Source: Anisus vortex | Taxonomy: Eukaryota > Mollusca > Gastropoda > Planorbidae | Length of the DNA: 64,000 bases | Assembly (NCBI GenBank): GCA_949126835.1 | Contig: OX421496.1 | Location: forward strand, 24,203,844 to 24,267,843 | Direction: 5' to 3' | Part shown: positions 45,401-55,300 of the stretch, one piece after another | How positions within the stretch are numbered: the first letter of the stretch is position 1 | Layout: the number at the start of each line of letters is the position of its first letter | Made by a program: the position numbers and the translations under genes | Notes under the pieces: generated by a model | The model's input: the letters and a program-made list of their open reading frames with translations, nothing else | What the model was told of the DNA's origin: nothing | Database searches by the model: none

Positions 45401-48400
45401 ATTAGTAAATATCTTTAGTGCTACTTTAAACATTAGTAAATATCTTTAGTGCTACTTTAAACATTAGTAAATATCTTTAGTGCTACTTTAAACATTAGTA
45501 AATATCTTTAGTGCTACTTTAAACATTAGTAAATATCTTTAGTGCTACTTTAAACATTAGTAAATATCTTTAGTGCTACTTTAAACATTAGTAAATATCT
45601 TTAGTGCTACTTTAAACATTAGTAAATATCTTTAGTGCTACTTTAAACATTAGTAAATATCTTTAGTGCTACTTTAAACATTAGTAAATATCTTTAGTGC
45701 TACTTTAAACATTAGTAAATATCTTTAGTGCTACTTTAAACATTAGTAAATATCTTTAGTGCTACTTTAAACATTAGTAAATATCTTTAGTGCTACTTTA
45801 AACATTAGTAAATATCTTTAGTGCTACTTTAAACATTAGTAAATATCTTTAGTGCTACTTTAAACATTAGTAAATATCTTTAGTGCTACTTTAAACATTA
45901 GTAAATATCTTTAGTGCTACTTTAAACATTAGTAAATATCTTTAGTGCTACTTTAAACATTAGTAAATATCTTTAGTGCTACTTTAAACATTAGTAAATA
46001 TCTTTAGTGCTACTTTAAACATTAGTAAATATCTTTAGTGCTACTTTAAACATTAGTAAATATCTTTAGTGCTACTTTAAACATTAGTAAATATCTTTAG
46101 TGCTACTTTAAACATTAGTAAATATCTTTAGTGCTACTTTAAACATTAGTAAATATCTTTAGTGCTACTTTAAACATTAGTAAATATCTTTAGTGCTACT
46201 TTAAACATTAGTAAATATCTTTAGTGCTACTTTAAACATTAGTAAATATCTTTAGTGCTACTTTAAACATTAGTAAATATCTTTAGTGCTACTTTAAACA
46301 TTAGTAAATATCTTTAGTGCTACTTTAAACATTAGTAAATATCTTTAGTGCTACTTTAAACATTAGTAAATATCTTTAGTGCTACTTTAAACATTAGTAA
46401 ATATCTTTAGTGCTACTTTAAACATTAGTAAATATCTTTAGTGCTACTTTAAACATTAGTAAATATCTTTAGTGCTACTTTAAACATTAGTAAATATCTT
46501 TAGTGCTACTTTAAACATTAGTAAATATCTTTAGTGCTACTTTAAACATTAGTAAATATCTTTAGTGCTACTTTAAACATTAGTAAATATCTTTAGTGCT
46601 ACTTTAAACATTAGTAAATATCTTTAGTGCTACTTTAAACATTAGTAAATATCTTTAGTGCTACTTTAAACATTAGTAAATATCTTTAGTGCTACTTTAA
46701 ACATTAGTAAATATCTTTAGTGCTACTTTAAACATTAGTAAATATCTTTAGTGCTACTTTAAACATTAGTAAATATCTTTAGTGCTACTTTAAACATTAG
46801 TAAATATCTTTAGTGCTACTTTAAACATTAGTAAATATCTTTAGTGCTACTTTAAAGTTTCATTATTCATTTTCTTTTTACCCTGTAGCCTAAATATTTT
46901 ATATTTTAATTTGGAAAGCAAAAAAGCAAGGCAAACACTGCCTTACAGCAACTCTTAATAATCATTCAGGTTAATTAGTATTTTTAAATGACAGTCACAA
47001 AGACACCCTAATGTCACTCTAAAAAAAGTAATTAAAATTAGCCTTCAAATTATTTTTGGGCATATTTTCTGCGATTGTTTTATTTTACAAAATCTGTTCA
47101 TTTATACAGCCATTAAAACAGACTTTTAAAAAAAAAAGTATTTTTTGCTTGATCTAATTCTACTAAAATTGAAAATGTACCAGATGTTCCAAAAATTAAA
47201 CAATGGTGTTATCCCAATAACTTTCAGCAAGTTTTATCAAGGCAACTTACATTATGATGGTGATCTTACGTTGTTGGCACGACACCAAGCAGTGGCAGCA
47301 AAAGTGGATAATTGTTGGATCAGAGGAAAAGTTCTGGACACTGATGTTGAAAGATCACTTGTTGAAGTAGAGTTTTTAGTCTCATTTTTAAAGTTTATTC
47401 ATAGAACATTTCATTTAATCTCTTAACTAAAAATACATATCCATGTATTACTCAGTTCTTAAGTATTCAATATATTAAACTTATGTTGGGCACAGTGGCC
47501 AAGTGTCAGCGCGTTCAGCTGGCATACAGAATGTTCTGGGTTCAAATCCTTGTTCTTGGGTCAAAGGGGCCTGAGCTATGATGGGTATTGACTTTAGTTG
47601 GGGTAAAGTTGGCTGAGCATTTTGTTGGCCACATAATCCCCAACTATGCCATGGCTACAGAAACTGGTGAATGCTTGCTTAACCATCAATTTGGTCAGAA
47701 CACGGATTCTAAAAATGTACATTGCTCATTAACATTAAGAAGTTGTGAAGAATTATTTTTTATTATTTCAGCTGATGTCCGTTGACTTTGGCAGTAAGCA
47801 TTTAGTAAAGGAAAAAGATATCAGAGAATTGGACTTGAGGTTCATACATTTAACTCCTCAAGCCGTGGAATGCAGTCTGACAGATGTCGAGCCCCTAGAA
47901 TATCTAGGTCACTGGACGAGAGAAGTCTGGTTTGTTGCCTTTCATTTGATTTGATGTTTAGTTTATTGAAACACATTTCCTATTCTTACAATTCAGTATC
48001 CCCCCTCACTATTAATGCAACAAAAACTATCCGCAATACAAACATCTGGCTTAGTTTATTGATTTTTTGCAGCTTAGGATTATAATAATCCCACTAGAGC
48101 TATTCAAATGTAGGAATATAGTTGTTGTTTTTTAATAGTTTCTTTTTTATATAAACGCTAGCAAAGTTGAGATCATTTTATCTTTCTTGGTTTTTTTATG
48201 TTTATGGCTTTACAGTTTCTTGACTCTTGGATCAATATTGCCCAATTACTTCAATTGACTTGACATTATGGATATGTATTTAAAGTGTATATTATTCCAA
48301 CTATGTATATGGGATTAATCAGACTCAGATGCTAGTAATAGGGAAACTAATAACTATGTATATGGAATTAATCAGACTGAGATGCTAGTAATAGTGAAAG

Positions 48401-51400
48401 TAATAATTCATACATTGTCAATAAATGATGGTCTGATCATTTTATACTTTTGAACTAATAGTATACAAAATAAATGTAAGTTGACTATTTTGTTTATTTT
48501 TCATTGTCACTAGCTACATAAATATTCCATTTGACCTAAAATATATCAAATTTATCATAAAATAATTTCATTTTGTGAAACATTTTTATTCTCTTTCATC
48601 GTATATATCATATATATAAATCTCCAAAGGAGTATGAATGTGTGTACACGCTGCATAATATTTTTTACTACTGGATATAGTGACATGAAATTTGCTACAA
48701 ATAGTTTTTGTATTACTGTGGTGAATACTGTCATGGTTTTACATTTTTTTTAATGACTGCATTGATCATTTCGGTCAAAAATGAGAATTAAAAAAAAAGA
48801 TTTATTTTTATCGATTAAATTGCCAGAATCAACTGTATAATTTTTCTGCAAAATAGAATGGCGTTGAGATTATTTTTTTGACATCATCAAACTTTGCAAA
48901 TTTCATTGATGTTTAAATTGCAGGAAATATGTTTTGTATACGACTTATTGAAATGAAATTCAAAAATTAAGTCTAGCACATTCTGAGAATCCGGCACATA
49001 ATGCTATTTTGATATATAGGCCAAATACAGGCACATAAAAAATAAGATTTTAAAAAAGTTAGAAAGTTAAAGTAAAGAAGGATAGGTCTAAAAATTGGGT
49101 CATTAAAATTGTCCAGTCCGAATGAAATGAACTGGCTAAGTAGTAATTGAGTCAAAGGGATATGTCAGGAATCTGGGTTAGTGTCAAATGATTCAATGTT
49201 CTGTAATTCAAAATAATAATATAGTATATTTGTTTAGGTTGTGTTCACAATGTCTTACAAGATAACAAATTCAATTCAGATTTTGCTTGTCAGGTCTCAA
49301 AATATAACAACCTCATCAACAAAAACCATTAAGCAACAATATCTACAACAATCCTCAAACGACCGGTGCCACGAGCTCATCTGGGTCTAGTGTCTTTCAA
49401 AGAAAATATATGTGACAAAAACACGCAGGAAGTGCTCACGTATTATGGAGATCATTAAAAGCACTAATTTGAATATGTGTATAAAAGTCACTGATTCCAG
49501 ATTCACATTGATTGGGTCTGATAGGTTCAGGTATTTTGGTCATTAACTTCAGATTTGACCAATCATATAATAATGATGAAAGAGAAATAGGCAATGAAGA
49601 AAATTGGTGCCAACTAAAATTCTGAAAGAAAGAACTAAAGTTATTGTGTTCCCTGTCTGACTTCAGCAGCCATTTTAAGATTGCATACAATTCTAATTCT
49701 ATGAAAGATTTTTTTTTTCTATTTCAGCACTATATTTAAGGATATGATTGAGGGGAAACAACTGACAGCTGAGATCATATGCAGGTAACATTTTCTTAAG
49801 ATATATAGAGAACTGGCAGATATGTGCCCGATTCTCCAAACGGGCTTTGTATAAACTATGCTTGACACATTAGAGTTTTTTGTGTTTTTGTTTTATTTTT
49901 TTGCATCATACATAAAGTAGTAGATCTATGTTTTTTGTGGGTTTTTTTTTTTGTGGTCAGTATTTATTTATGTATTGTTGTATTGCAGACTTTAATCTAG
50001 TGGGCTTTGTATAAACTATGCTCTTGACACATTAGAGTTTTTTGTGTTTTTGGTTTTTTTGTTTGCATCATACATAAAGTAGTAGATCTATGTTTTTTGT
50101 GGGGGTTTTTTTGTGGTCAGTATTTATTTATGTATTGTTGTATTGCAGACGTTAATATACACCAGTTACACGAACTAAAAAGGAAAATCAAATTAGAATC
50201 AATTTTTTTTAATTTCTTGCTCAAAGTATGACCACTGTGATCTGTGAGTTTATTTGGTAATTAAATTCTTTCTGTAAAACAGAACTCATTTCGACAGTAC
50301 TTTTAATTTTAATTTAAAAATAATTGTTTGCTAGACTATATTTTTTTACGACAAACATTAAGTCGTAGACCTATGTTGTTGTTGTCTTTTGCTATTTATT
50401 TATTGTGGCTTTGGAAGCAAACTTAGAATTACATTTTATATTCAACATGAAAAACAATAAAAAAATGAAACACTTAAGAAACAAAGAAGAACAATTTTTT
50501 TTATGTTTGTCAAATTATGTCCAATGTAATTGCATAATGATCTTTTGAATACACTTTAACTACCCATGGAGTTATAATGAGATTGCCCACTACAAAGTTA
50601 ATATATATATATTATTATATATACAGCAATTTCAACCTATCCCGCTACAAAGTTAATATATACACACCTATCCCGCTACAAAGTTAATATATACGTCAAT
50701 TTCAACCTATCCCGCTACAAAGTTAATATATACACACCTATCCCGCTACAAAGTTAATATATACGTCAATTTAAACCTATCCTGCTACAAAGTTAATATA
50801 TACGGCATTTAAACCTATCCCGCTACAAAGTTAATATACAGTAAGACTATGGTCCACTTTTAAGTTTAAGCTTTGTTTCTATAAATCTTAAACCTAAAAT
50901 TAGTTGTAAATTCAGGGGACTGGCAGTACTCAAGATAAAAACCTTTTAGTTTTAGTTTAATTTAGACCTAATTTGTAGGGTGGCCAGAGTCATCCCGGCC
51001 TGGGGTGACTATGGCCAGCTATTATTTTTTTCTAATTTAACCAATTTCTAATTCTTACAGGGTTGATTTTGAGGGGAATTATTGGTGCAGGAATTAATGA
51101 CATTTATGTGTCAATGTATTTAGAACTTATTGATAACCTTTTGACTGTGCCGTTTAAAGCATAAAACAACAGTATATAACAGTTACTTGACAAAATTTGT
51201 TTAATATCCAGACAAAAAAAGTGCAGATGAAACAAATTATGAAAATAGTGTATTACAAATTAAAATAAAAAACGTAAATAATTTTTAAAAAGTTGAAAAA
51301 ATGTTTATTTTATTATGATCTACTAATGCAAGTCTCAATGGATGTTTAATTGTAGCGTCGATTGGTAAGTCCTGAGCATGGGGACTTGTTCTGTGAGTTA

Positions 51401-52595
51401 AAATAAACAAAATTTGTTTAATTTGGTACATTTAATTGTTTGGTATTTATAATGGTTCTATAAAATTGTTTTACTGTGTGAAAAAAAATGTCATTGCCAA
51501 TTTTTTCACTGACATTGTTTTCTAATATAAAAAAAGTTAATTTGTTGCTTTAAAAATCGGATGCTTTGTTCTTTCTCAGTGCAAATCTGTTTAAGTGAAC
51601 ACGATAATGAATAATACACCGAAAAGGATTTAATGTGTACAATAAATCCAAGAACAAAACAACTTTTCAGCATGGCCATGTCACCCCGTCAACGCTGCCA
51701 TTATAAGGGGTGACTATGGCCACCCTTATGCTAAGTAAAATAGCGGTGATAGTTTTTATTTTTATTTCAATAATAGTCCCCGTTACGTAAGTTTTAGAAA
51801 AATAGAAAACAAGTGTTAAATAAATATAATCACCTTAAAAAGTTCTGGGTAGTAAGAATTTTACAGGATGACTTAGCTATGCTTAAAATCGCAAGTCAGA
51901 CGGTTATCTTGAAAAGATGTCTGTACCTCAGAAAATACTCTGTTCACCGTGAAAAACTGCTAAATAGTTACCTATATCTTTATTATATATTATATACAAT
52001 TGAAAGATCTGAAATTATAATATTTTTGGATTTAAAACTCTTAAAACATTGTTTCCTTAATGGCCCAAAGTCATCCATGATGGCCACGTTCACCCCATCT
52101 TACGGTATACTGCATTTAAATCTATCCCCTTACAAAGTTTATCAGATGTATACGACACAAATTTAAATTAAACGTGAATTAAATTTTGTTCTATTCATTC
52201 ACGAAGTTCATTCGCAAACTTGAAACATTGCCCGCAAAATTTATTATACGACACGAATGTAAACATGAATTAATTTTTTCCCTTCATTCACAAAGCTAGA
52301 GCGCAACGTTTGATGAAATCGTAAAAATAATCTCAGCGCATCCTTTTTTTCTAACTTTGTGACAAAAAACTACTTAGATTAATTGAGTAAATTTGTTTAC
52401 CGCCAATAGAGGTATTAAAAATATCTTTACTATACGTCCACAACAATTAAACAAGAAAACAATTTTGACTTTTCTAGGTTTTCTGCTGATCGTGTGTTAG
52501 TTTCACTGCATGAGATTACATCCTCCAGTACAAGTGTTTCCCAATCTTTGGTGGATCTCCATTTGGCCAGAAAGAAAAATTTGAAAACAACTTGA
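30415..52595 (+). CDS. multi-Tudor protein with a CCCH zinc finger, probable germline/piRNA-pathway factor
   Basis: Exons: 30411-30531 (ATG 30415), 31241-31400, 32743-32850, 34476-34604, 37147-37654, 38832-38944, 39077-39204, 39382-40185, 40711-40955, 41600-41745, 42344-42451, 43321-43434, 44665-44857, 47228-47366, 47772-47929, 49728-49784, 52478-52595. Phases fit all along; about 1114 aa. N-terminal helical region (1-95), a linker, nine 12-residue repeats (about 194-303), Tudor 1 (about 314-430; FEDDCFYRAKI and KYVDYGNAQTV, canonical cage), Tudor 2 (about 595-760; NLFYRGLI, FFIDYGDYQWV), CCCH finger C868-x8-C-x5-C-x3-H887, Tudor 3 (about 894-1056; NCWIRGKV, MSVDFGSKHLV, lacking the usual Asn). 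Such Tudor domains bind methylated-arginine Piwi tails. No vertebrate orthologue named with confidence. Exon 5 is interrupted by a transposon, so its start at 37147 is provisional. An upstream exon is likely, because an acceptor precedes the ATG exon. Confidence 0.85.
30665..30945 (+). mobile_element. LINE 3' coding fragment with CCHC/RNase-H-type tail
   Basis: The frame RLRTGHNRLKQHMFCKL… ENAEHVLQTCPLY … FWPQEATFNDKLYSGLEQL resembles the C-terminal end of non-LTR retrotransposon proteins that carry an RNase H-like domain. It ends in a stop near 30920 followed by AGAAGAAGAAG, a simple-repeat tail. In intron 1 of the Tudor gene. Confidence 0.75.
31010..31135 (-). mobile_element. LINE 3' tail fragment
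   Basis: On the minus strand: AAGACCTTTTCTCTTTCACT and AGAGCGCACTGAGCATGCC, the shared tail of the LINE family at 22940 and 43637. Confidence 0.55.
32180..32439 (-). mobile_element. SINE-1, near full length
   Basis: Minus strand: head GGGGGCACGGTGGCCGAGCG, body GTCCCTAAATCTGCCCAACT, tail ACTGGTGAACGCTGACTCAC and GGTCCAGCGGTACTTTACTT. The B-box region is damaged. In the Tudor gene intron 2. Confidence 0.85.
32960..34300. other. GC-richer block, possible solo LTR or other retroelement piece
   Basis: In Tudor intron 3 a stretch of unusual composition includes C-rich CCCCACC runs (33330-33480 and 33665-33720), CACGTG at 33830, several AATAAA signals near 33999-34130, and an end near GACAACTAGCCATAACA. 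A long terminal repeat starting TGTAGG at 32961 or 33284 would fit, but I found no matching target duplication and no coding sequence. Origin unresolved. Confidence 0.3.
34893..35226 (-). mobile_element. SINE-1 copy with a 37-bp triplication in its head
   Basis: Minus strand body and tail of SINE-1 (TTGAGTCTACCCTGCTCTGA; TTTCTGTGGCCATG complement). The head segment with GGCCTGGCAGCAGCACGCTG is present three times at 37-bp spacing (35107, 35144, 35181 on the + strand). A C-run lies at 35043-35059. In Tudor intron 4. Confidence 0.82.
35468..35675 (-). mobile_element. LINE tail joined to SINE-2
   Basis: The first part (35468-35534) is the reverse complement of the LINE tail GAGCGCACTGAGCATGC…ATATAAACAACC. 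The second part (35535-35675) is SINE-2: minus strand CTGCGGTTAGTTCACTGGAC head, GGTTCTGTCCCTGCCACCGA B-box area, GCCGCCCTGCAGGAGTTTTG body, and TAATAATCTTCT. SINE-2 relatives are at 42555-42706 and 60242-60575. Confidence 0.65.
36084..37151. mobile_element. TIR transposon inserted in a coding exon of the Tudor gene
   Basis: Left end CAGACCTGCCTACTCTCCTG, right end …GGGGTAGGCAGGTCTG: a 13-bp exact inverted pair. The flanks are tATGATG and aATGATG, a likely 6-7 bp target duplication. The left flank (36066-36083) follows a good acceptor (TTCTGGCTATAG) and reads in the right phase as KFELYD; the right flank resumes as VILNITDK. The interior has no intact transposase. Superfamily not assigned. 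Confidence 0.7.
37212..37540 (+). repeat. coding 36-bp minisatellite in the Tudor gene
   Basis: Nine units of about 36 bp encode SSKEVKPLIPIN or SSKEERLLIPIN. Middle units are nearly identical, outer ones carry the EERLL variant. Both strands are open because of the repeat; the sense frame is the one in phase with the flanking Tudor exon. The repeat lies in the linker before Tudor 1. Confidence 0.9.
37822..38737. mobile_element. TIR DNA transposon (GCGTATAAGTCGCAC family), copy 2, inverted
   Basis: Reverse-complement relative of 1613-2793: ends ATTGCGTATAAGTTCCAC and GTGCGACTTATACGCAAGTA. Shared internal blocks include GACAAAAAGTAAGGGTGCGA, CCGAAACGTAGCG and the segment around 38270-38330. 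It lies in the intron directly before the exon encoding the Tudor 1 core. Confidence 0.75.
40231..40364 (+). repeat. 45-bp triplication at a SINE 5' edge
   Basis: GATTTAAAAAAAATTGTGTC begins at 40231, 40276 and 40321. Each unit ends in AATGGGGCA, the last six bases being the first bases of the SINE that follows. Confidence 0.93.
40356..40625 (+). mobile_element. SINE-1 copy
   Basis: Head GGGGCACTGTGGGGCAGCGC, B box GGGTTCAAATCC, body GTCCCTGAGTCTACCCAGCT, GGCTGGGCATTGTGCTGGCC, tail TTGGTCCGAAGGGTACTTTA. In the intron before the Tudor 2 core exon. Confidence 0.88.
41826..42030 (+). repeat. 17-bp minisatellite
   Basis: About 12 copies of ATCTACAGTATACACAC in the intron after 41745. Confidence 0.95.
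42555..42706 (-). mobile_element. SINE-2 copy
   Basis: Minus strand: GGCCCTGCGGTTAGTTCACC, then GGTTCTATCCCCGCCACTGA, CACCCTGCAAGAGTTTTGGG and the tail AATAATCTTCTATCCAGAAG. The GGTTCTATCCC motif suggests a tRNA-derived head. In the intron after 42451. Confidence 0.75.
42915..43168 (-). mobile_element. diverged SINE-1 copy
   Basis: Minus strand: body near AGGTCTAACCAGCTCTGGTG and tail CCAAAGTTTTCAGAAATAGG match SINE-1 loosely; the head is degraded. Confidence 0.55.
43500..44555 (+). repeat. 44-bp minisatellite split by a LINE insertion
   Basis: Units of the type AATAGAAATTGTAGTATAAA plus CAATAGAACTCAATATGTCA appear at 43500-43635 and again at 44150-44555. The LINE fragment lies between. The array is in the intron just after the CCCH exon. 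Confidence 0.9.
43637..44148 (+). mobile_element. LINE 3' end fragment with readable reverse-transcriptase C-terminus
   Basis: The frame runs from RIDHKIMSLTYGCVEGTAPA through GVRSFESVAPTLWNGLPETL to a stop near 43939. This is the usual C-terminal end of CR1/L2/Jockey-like proteins. The 3' tail has GAGCGCGCTGAGCATGCTTG and ends in (ATT)n. The 5' truncation is typical of LINE insertions. The sequence ATATGTCAA stands near the left junction and may be part of the target duplication. Confidence 0.8.
45118..46856 (+). repeat. 31-bp minisatellite, about 56 copies, visibly uniform
   Basis: Unit AAACATTAGTAAATATCTTT plus AGTGCTACTTT. I saw no variant unit in about 1.74 kb. It occupies most of the intron between the exons ending at 44857 and starting at 47228, both parts of Tudor 3. 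Confidence 0.96.
47485..47705 (+). mobile_element. SINE-1 copy
   Basis: Head GGGCACAGTGGCCAAGTGTC, GCGCGTTCAGCTGGCATACA, B box GGGTTCAAATCC, tail CAGAAACTGGTGAATGCTTG. Located in the intron before exon 15 of the Tudor gene. Confidence 0.8.
47930..49727. other. Tudor gene intron, mostly featureless
   Basis: AT-rich. Contains a 50-bp direct duplication near 48295-48400 (ATTAATCAGACTCAGATGCT) and a worn repeat near 48600-48960. No exon recognised. Confidence 0.6.
49842..50155 (+). repeat. 160-bp direct duplication
   Basis: GGGCTTTGTATAAACTATGC begins at 49842 and 50002; the copies share TTTTTTGTGTTTTTG and TAGTAGATCTATGTTTTTTG. Confidence 0.88.
50583..50840 (+). repeat. tandem repeat with CCCGCTACAAAGTTAATATA core
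   Basis: About seven irregular units of 28-35 bp in the last Tudor intron. Confidence 0.85.
50970..52110. mobile_element. possible remnant of a DNA element with GGGGTGACTATGGCCA motifs
   Basis: GGGGTGACTATGGCCA occurs at 51003 and 51710, and a related inverted form, GGCCACGTTCACCCCATCTT, at 52082. The open frame at 51813-52166 runs into this motif, so it is probably part of the element rather than a gene. Family unknown. Confidence 0.3.
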
Positions 52596-52740
52596 TCTGC
52601 ACAGACACATGATAAGCTTGAACATCCAGAAGCCAAAATATATTTGTGGGTTATATAATAAAAGAGGAAAGAAAAAAAGCTTCTAACAAAACATTTCACT
52701 GCCCGGAACATTGGAATTAAACAGTGACATTGAACTGAGG

Positions 52741-52746
52741 AATAAA
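52741..52746 (+). promoter_or_regulatory. candidate poly(A) signal of the Tudor gene
   Basis: AATAAA 146 bp after the stop codon at 52595. Confidence 0.5.
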
Positions 52747-52749
52747 ATC

Positions 52750-55295
52750 CTTACTGTCACTACACTACTTGTCCATTTCCCCTAATTTTGAACCGTCCTT
52801 TCAGTAATGAAAGTTTCCATGCTGACTTGAAACTTTTCTGCTATTTATTGATTTTTGTTTTTTTTTTTATTTTTGTTATTGACATGTTTATGAAATTAAA
52901 ATTGTACTAATATTTATTTGATTCTTTGTATTTGTTTTTTTTAAGAGTTTTATTCCATTTGACTTGAACTTTGAACTACTGTGTTATATAGCAGCCTATC
53001 TTTCAGCTCAAGTTTCTGTTATTTAAATGGTTTCTGTTATTTAAATGGTTATCTCATTTTATGAAATGAAATTGTGTAAGTGTAACAATGAAAAAAAAAA
53101 GAATACTATAAATTATAAAGTATAACCATAGACTGCAATGTTTCAAAGATGAATTTAATCACAACCAATTTCATCATATTTATAAAAAGTTTATTCATTA
53201 GCAGCAAATACATTTTTTAATTAATATCAGTATTTTAAACATAGTAATTAGTTTTAACAATGACTTGAGAAAAAAAATCTTTTTTTAATATGTAATTTTG
53301 TTTTTAAAACTTTTTTGATAACAATGTTATTTACTATACATTACTTCAATGTATAGCAGGTTGTTAGTACTGTTGGAGCTCTATTAGATCAATGTATAGC
53401 AGGTTGTTAGTACTGTTGGAGCTCTATTAGATCAATGTATAGCAGGTTGTTAGTACTGTTGGAGCTCCATTAGATCAAATGGTGGAGAAAGGGGCTTAGC
53501 ATTCAGTTACCATTAAGAAATAACAAGACAAATTTCAAGTCTAAAGTTACATTTTGCAATCATAGCTTTCTTTCAACAACATAAAGCTCTACAAATGAAT
53601 TATAATAATAATTTGTACTTGGCAACACACTACATCTGCCCAGCAGTTTTGGCCATTTTATTCTCTATTATATGAAAAAACATACTTGATATTATACCAG
53701 GATCAATCACAAACATTGATTAAGTAATTCTATAAGACAATTATCATCATGATTGAAAAAATGTAAGTAATATAATATTTGAATTGCACCTTGTCAAATT
53801 AGCATCTTATAAATTACATTTAGTGGAATGTTTAGAAAACAAATATATGTGGTTTAAAACGTTGTAAATAAATACATTTGTCAGAATATATAATTCTAAT
53901 GAATTACCATATTTAAAACATACAAAAGTGTACTTAAAGATTCAAAACATGTGTAAATATGACCACTAATAAATAATATGCATATATAGAAGATAAAAAA
54001 AAATCTCATTGAATAATAAAAAAACACAAAGTAGGAGGTGCTTTAAACATTTAAAAAATTAGCTTATAACTTAGAACTTAACAAAAATTAAATGAATGTA
54101 AAATTAAATTCTAGAATTTGACATTTAAAAATGTATAAAGTTTTAACTTATAACAGCATATTCCATTTTCATATAAATAGTGATTGTCAATACATCAATT
54201 TCTTGTGTAAATTTTCAAATATTTAAAATTTAATAACATTTTAAAAGCTATGAGAGTTTACAACAAAAAAAGTAAAACAAGTTGTGACTCATAAACAGAA
54301 TGAAATAAAAAAATACAGCTTACAAATTTTGTTCTCAAATGGTCTTTCAAAATATCTTATAAAGAATTAATTTAACCCTTCCCGTACCGACCTACTTCTA
54401 TATATGCTGCCTTCAGTTCCGCTATATACGCGCCCGGGACTGTAAGGGTTAAAATATAAAGGAAACATTTTTTTTAAAGCACAGCACCATATGGTATAGG
54501 AATGTAAAGAACATGGAAGACATGGGCATAAAATATATTTTTTAACAATAGCAGTAGCAAGTTTCAGAAAGTAAATTTTTTTTAATGTTGCATGTTTCTT
54601 TTTGAACTGAGTGAGTTGTGATTATGTGTTTTCAGTTTTGCTAAAAGAAAAGGTTATTAATATATCACTTTTCCCACTGGAAATAAAAGGTAATAAAACA
54701 TTATTTATCCCAAGTTTCCTTTAGTAGTAATATTCTTTGTACAGGATTCCTAGGTTACTGAATGGATAAAAACAAAATGGACATTTACTTTATCAGATTG
54801 ATTAATTTGAGCTATTTCATTTAATGTTAAATGCATATTTAAAGAAAGAAAACAAAGAAACACTGGTATTTTTACATACACAGGATTAAAAATCATATTT
54901 AATAATAATATTAATATGACCAGAATGATGTTGATATTATGTCAATTTTCCTCATAATAAAACTGTAAAAACATTTTTAGGTACTTTAAATCATTTACAT
55001 TATTTAAATTTTTTTATATAAAAAAAAAGAAAATTTTAACAATTATATCTCTGAATGGTTCATAGAACTAGATCTATTATCACCCCTGAAAAGTATTTTT
55101 TATAAAGGGGACAATGAAGGTGGTGCTACAAAATGTATTAAAAAAAGGGTGAAATTATTTTATAAGTAATATTATACTTATAGTAATGTAAATATGAATT
55201 TTTAATGCAAACATCAGTGACACTGTCTTATGTATTTCAAATAAAGTTCACATTCTTCATGGTACTAGTATTATACTTTTAATGTACCTGTAAAT
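52750..55295. other. intergenic DNA between converging Tudor and CD225 genes
   Basis: Very AT-rich. It holds a tandem repeat at 53345-53475 and a small inverted pair (TTTAACCCTT at 54372 and AAGGGTTAAA at 54443) that could be a 80-bp MITE relic. No gene recognised. Confidence 0.55.
53345..53475 (+). repeat. 46-bp tandem repeat, three copies
   Basis: TCAATGTATAGCAGGTTGTT units followed by AGTACTGTTGGAGCTC. Confidence 0.9.
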
Positions 55296-55300
55296 TTGTT

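Noticed and set aside
51813..52166. 117-codon + strand frame as a gene
   Set aside because: No family resemblance; it overlaps a repeated GGCCA/CACCCC motif and lies in the last intron of the Tudor gene.
30415..52595. Naming the Tudor gene RNF17 or TDRD1
   Set aside because: No RING or MYND finger was found, and the CCCH finger does not fit either; upstream exons could change this, so the symbol is left empty.
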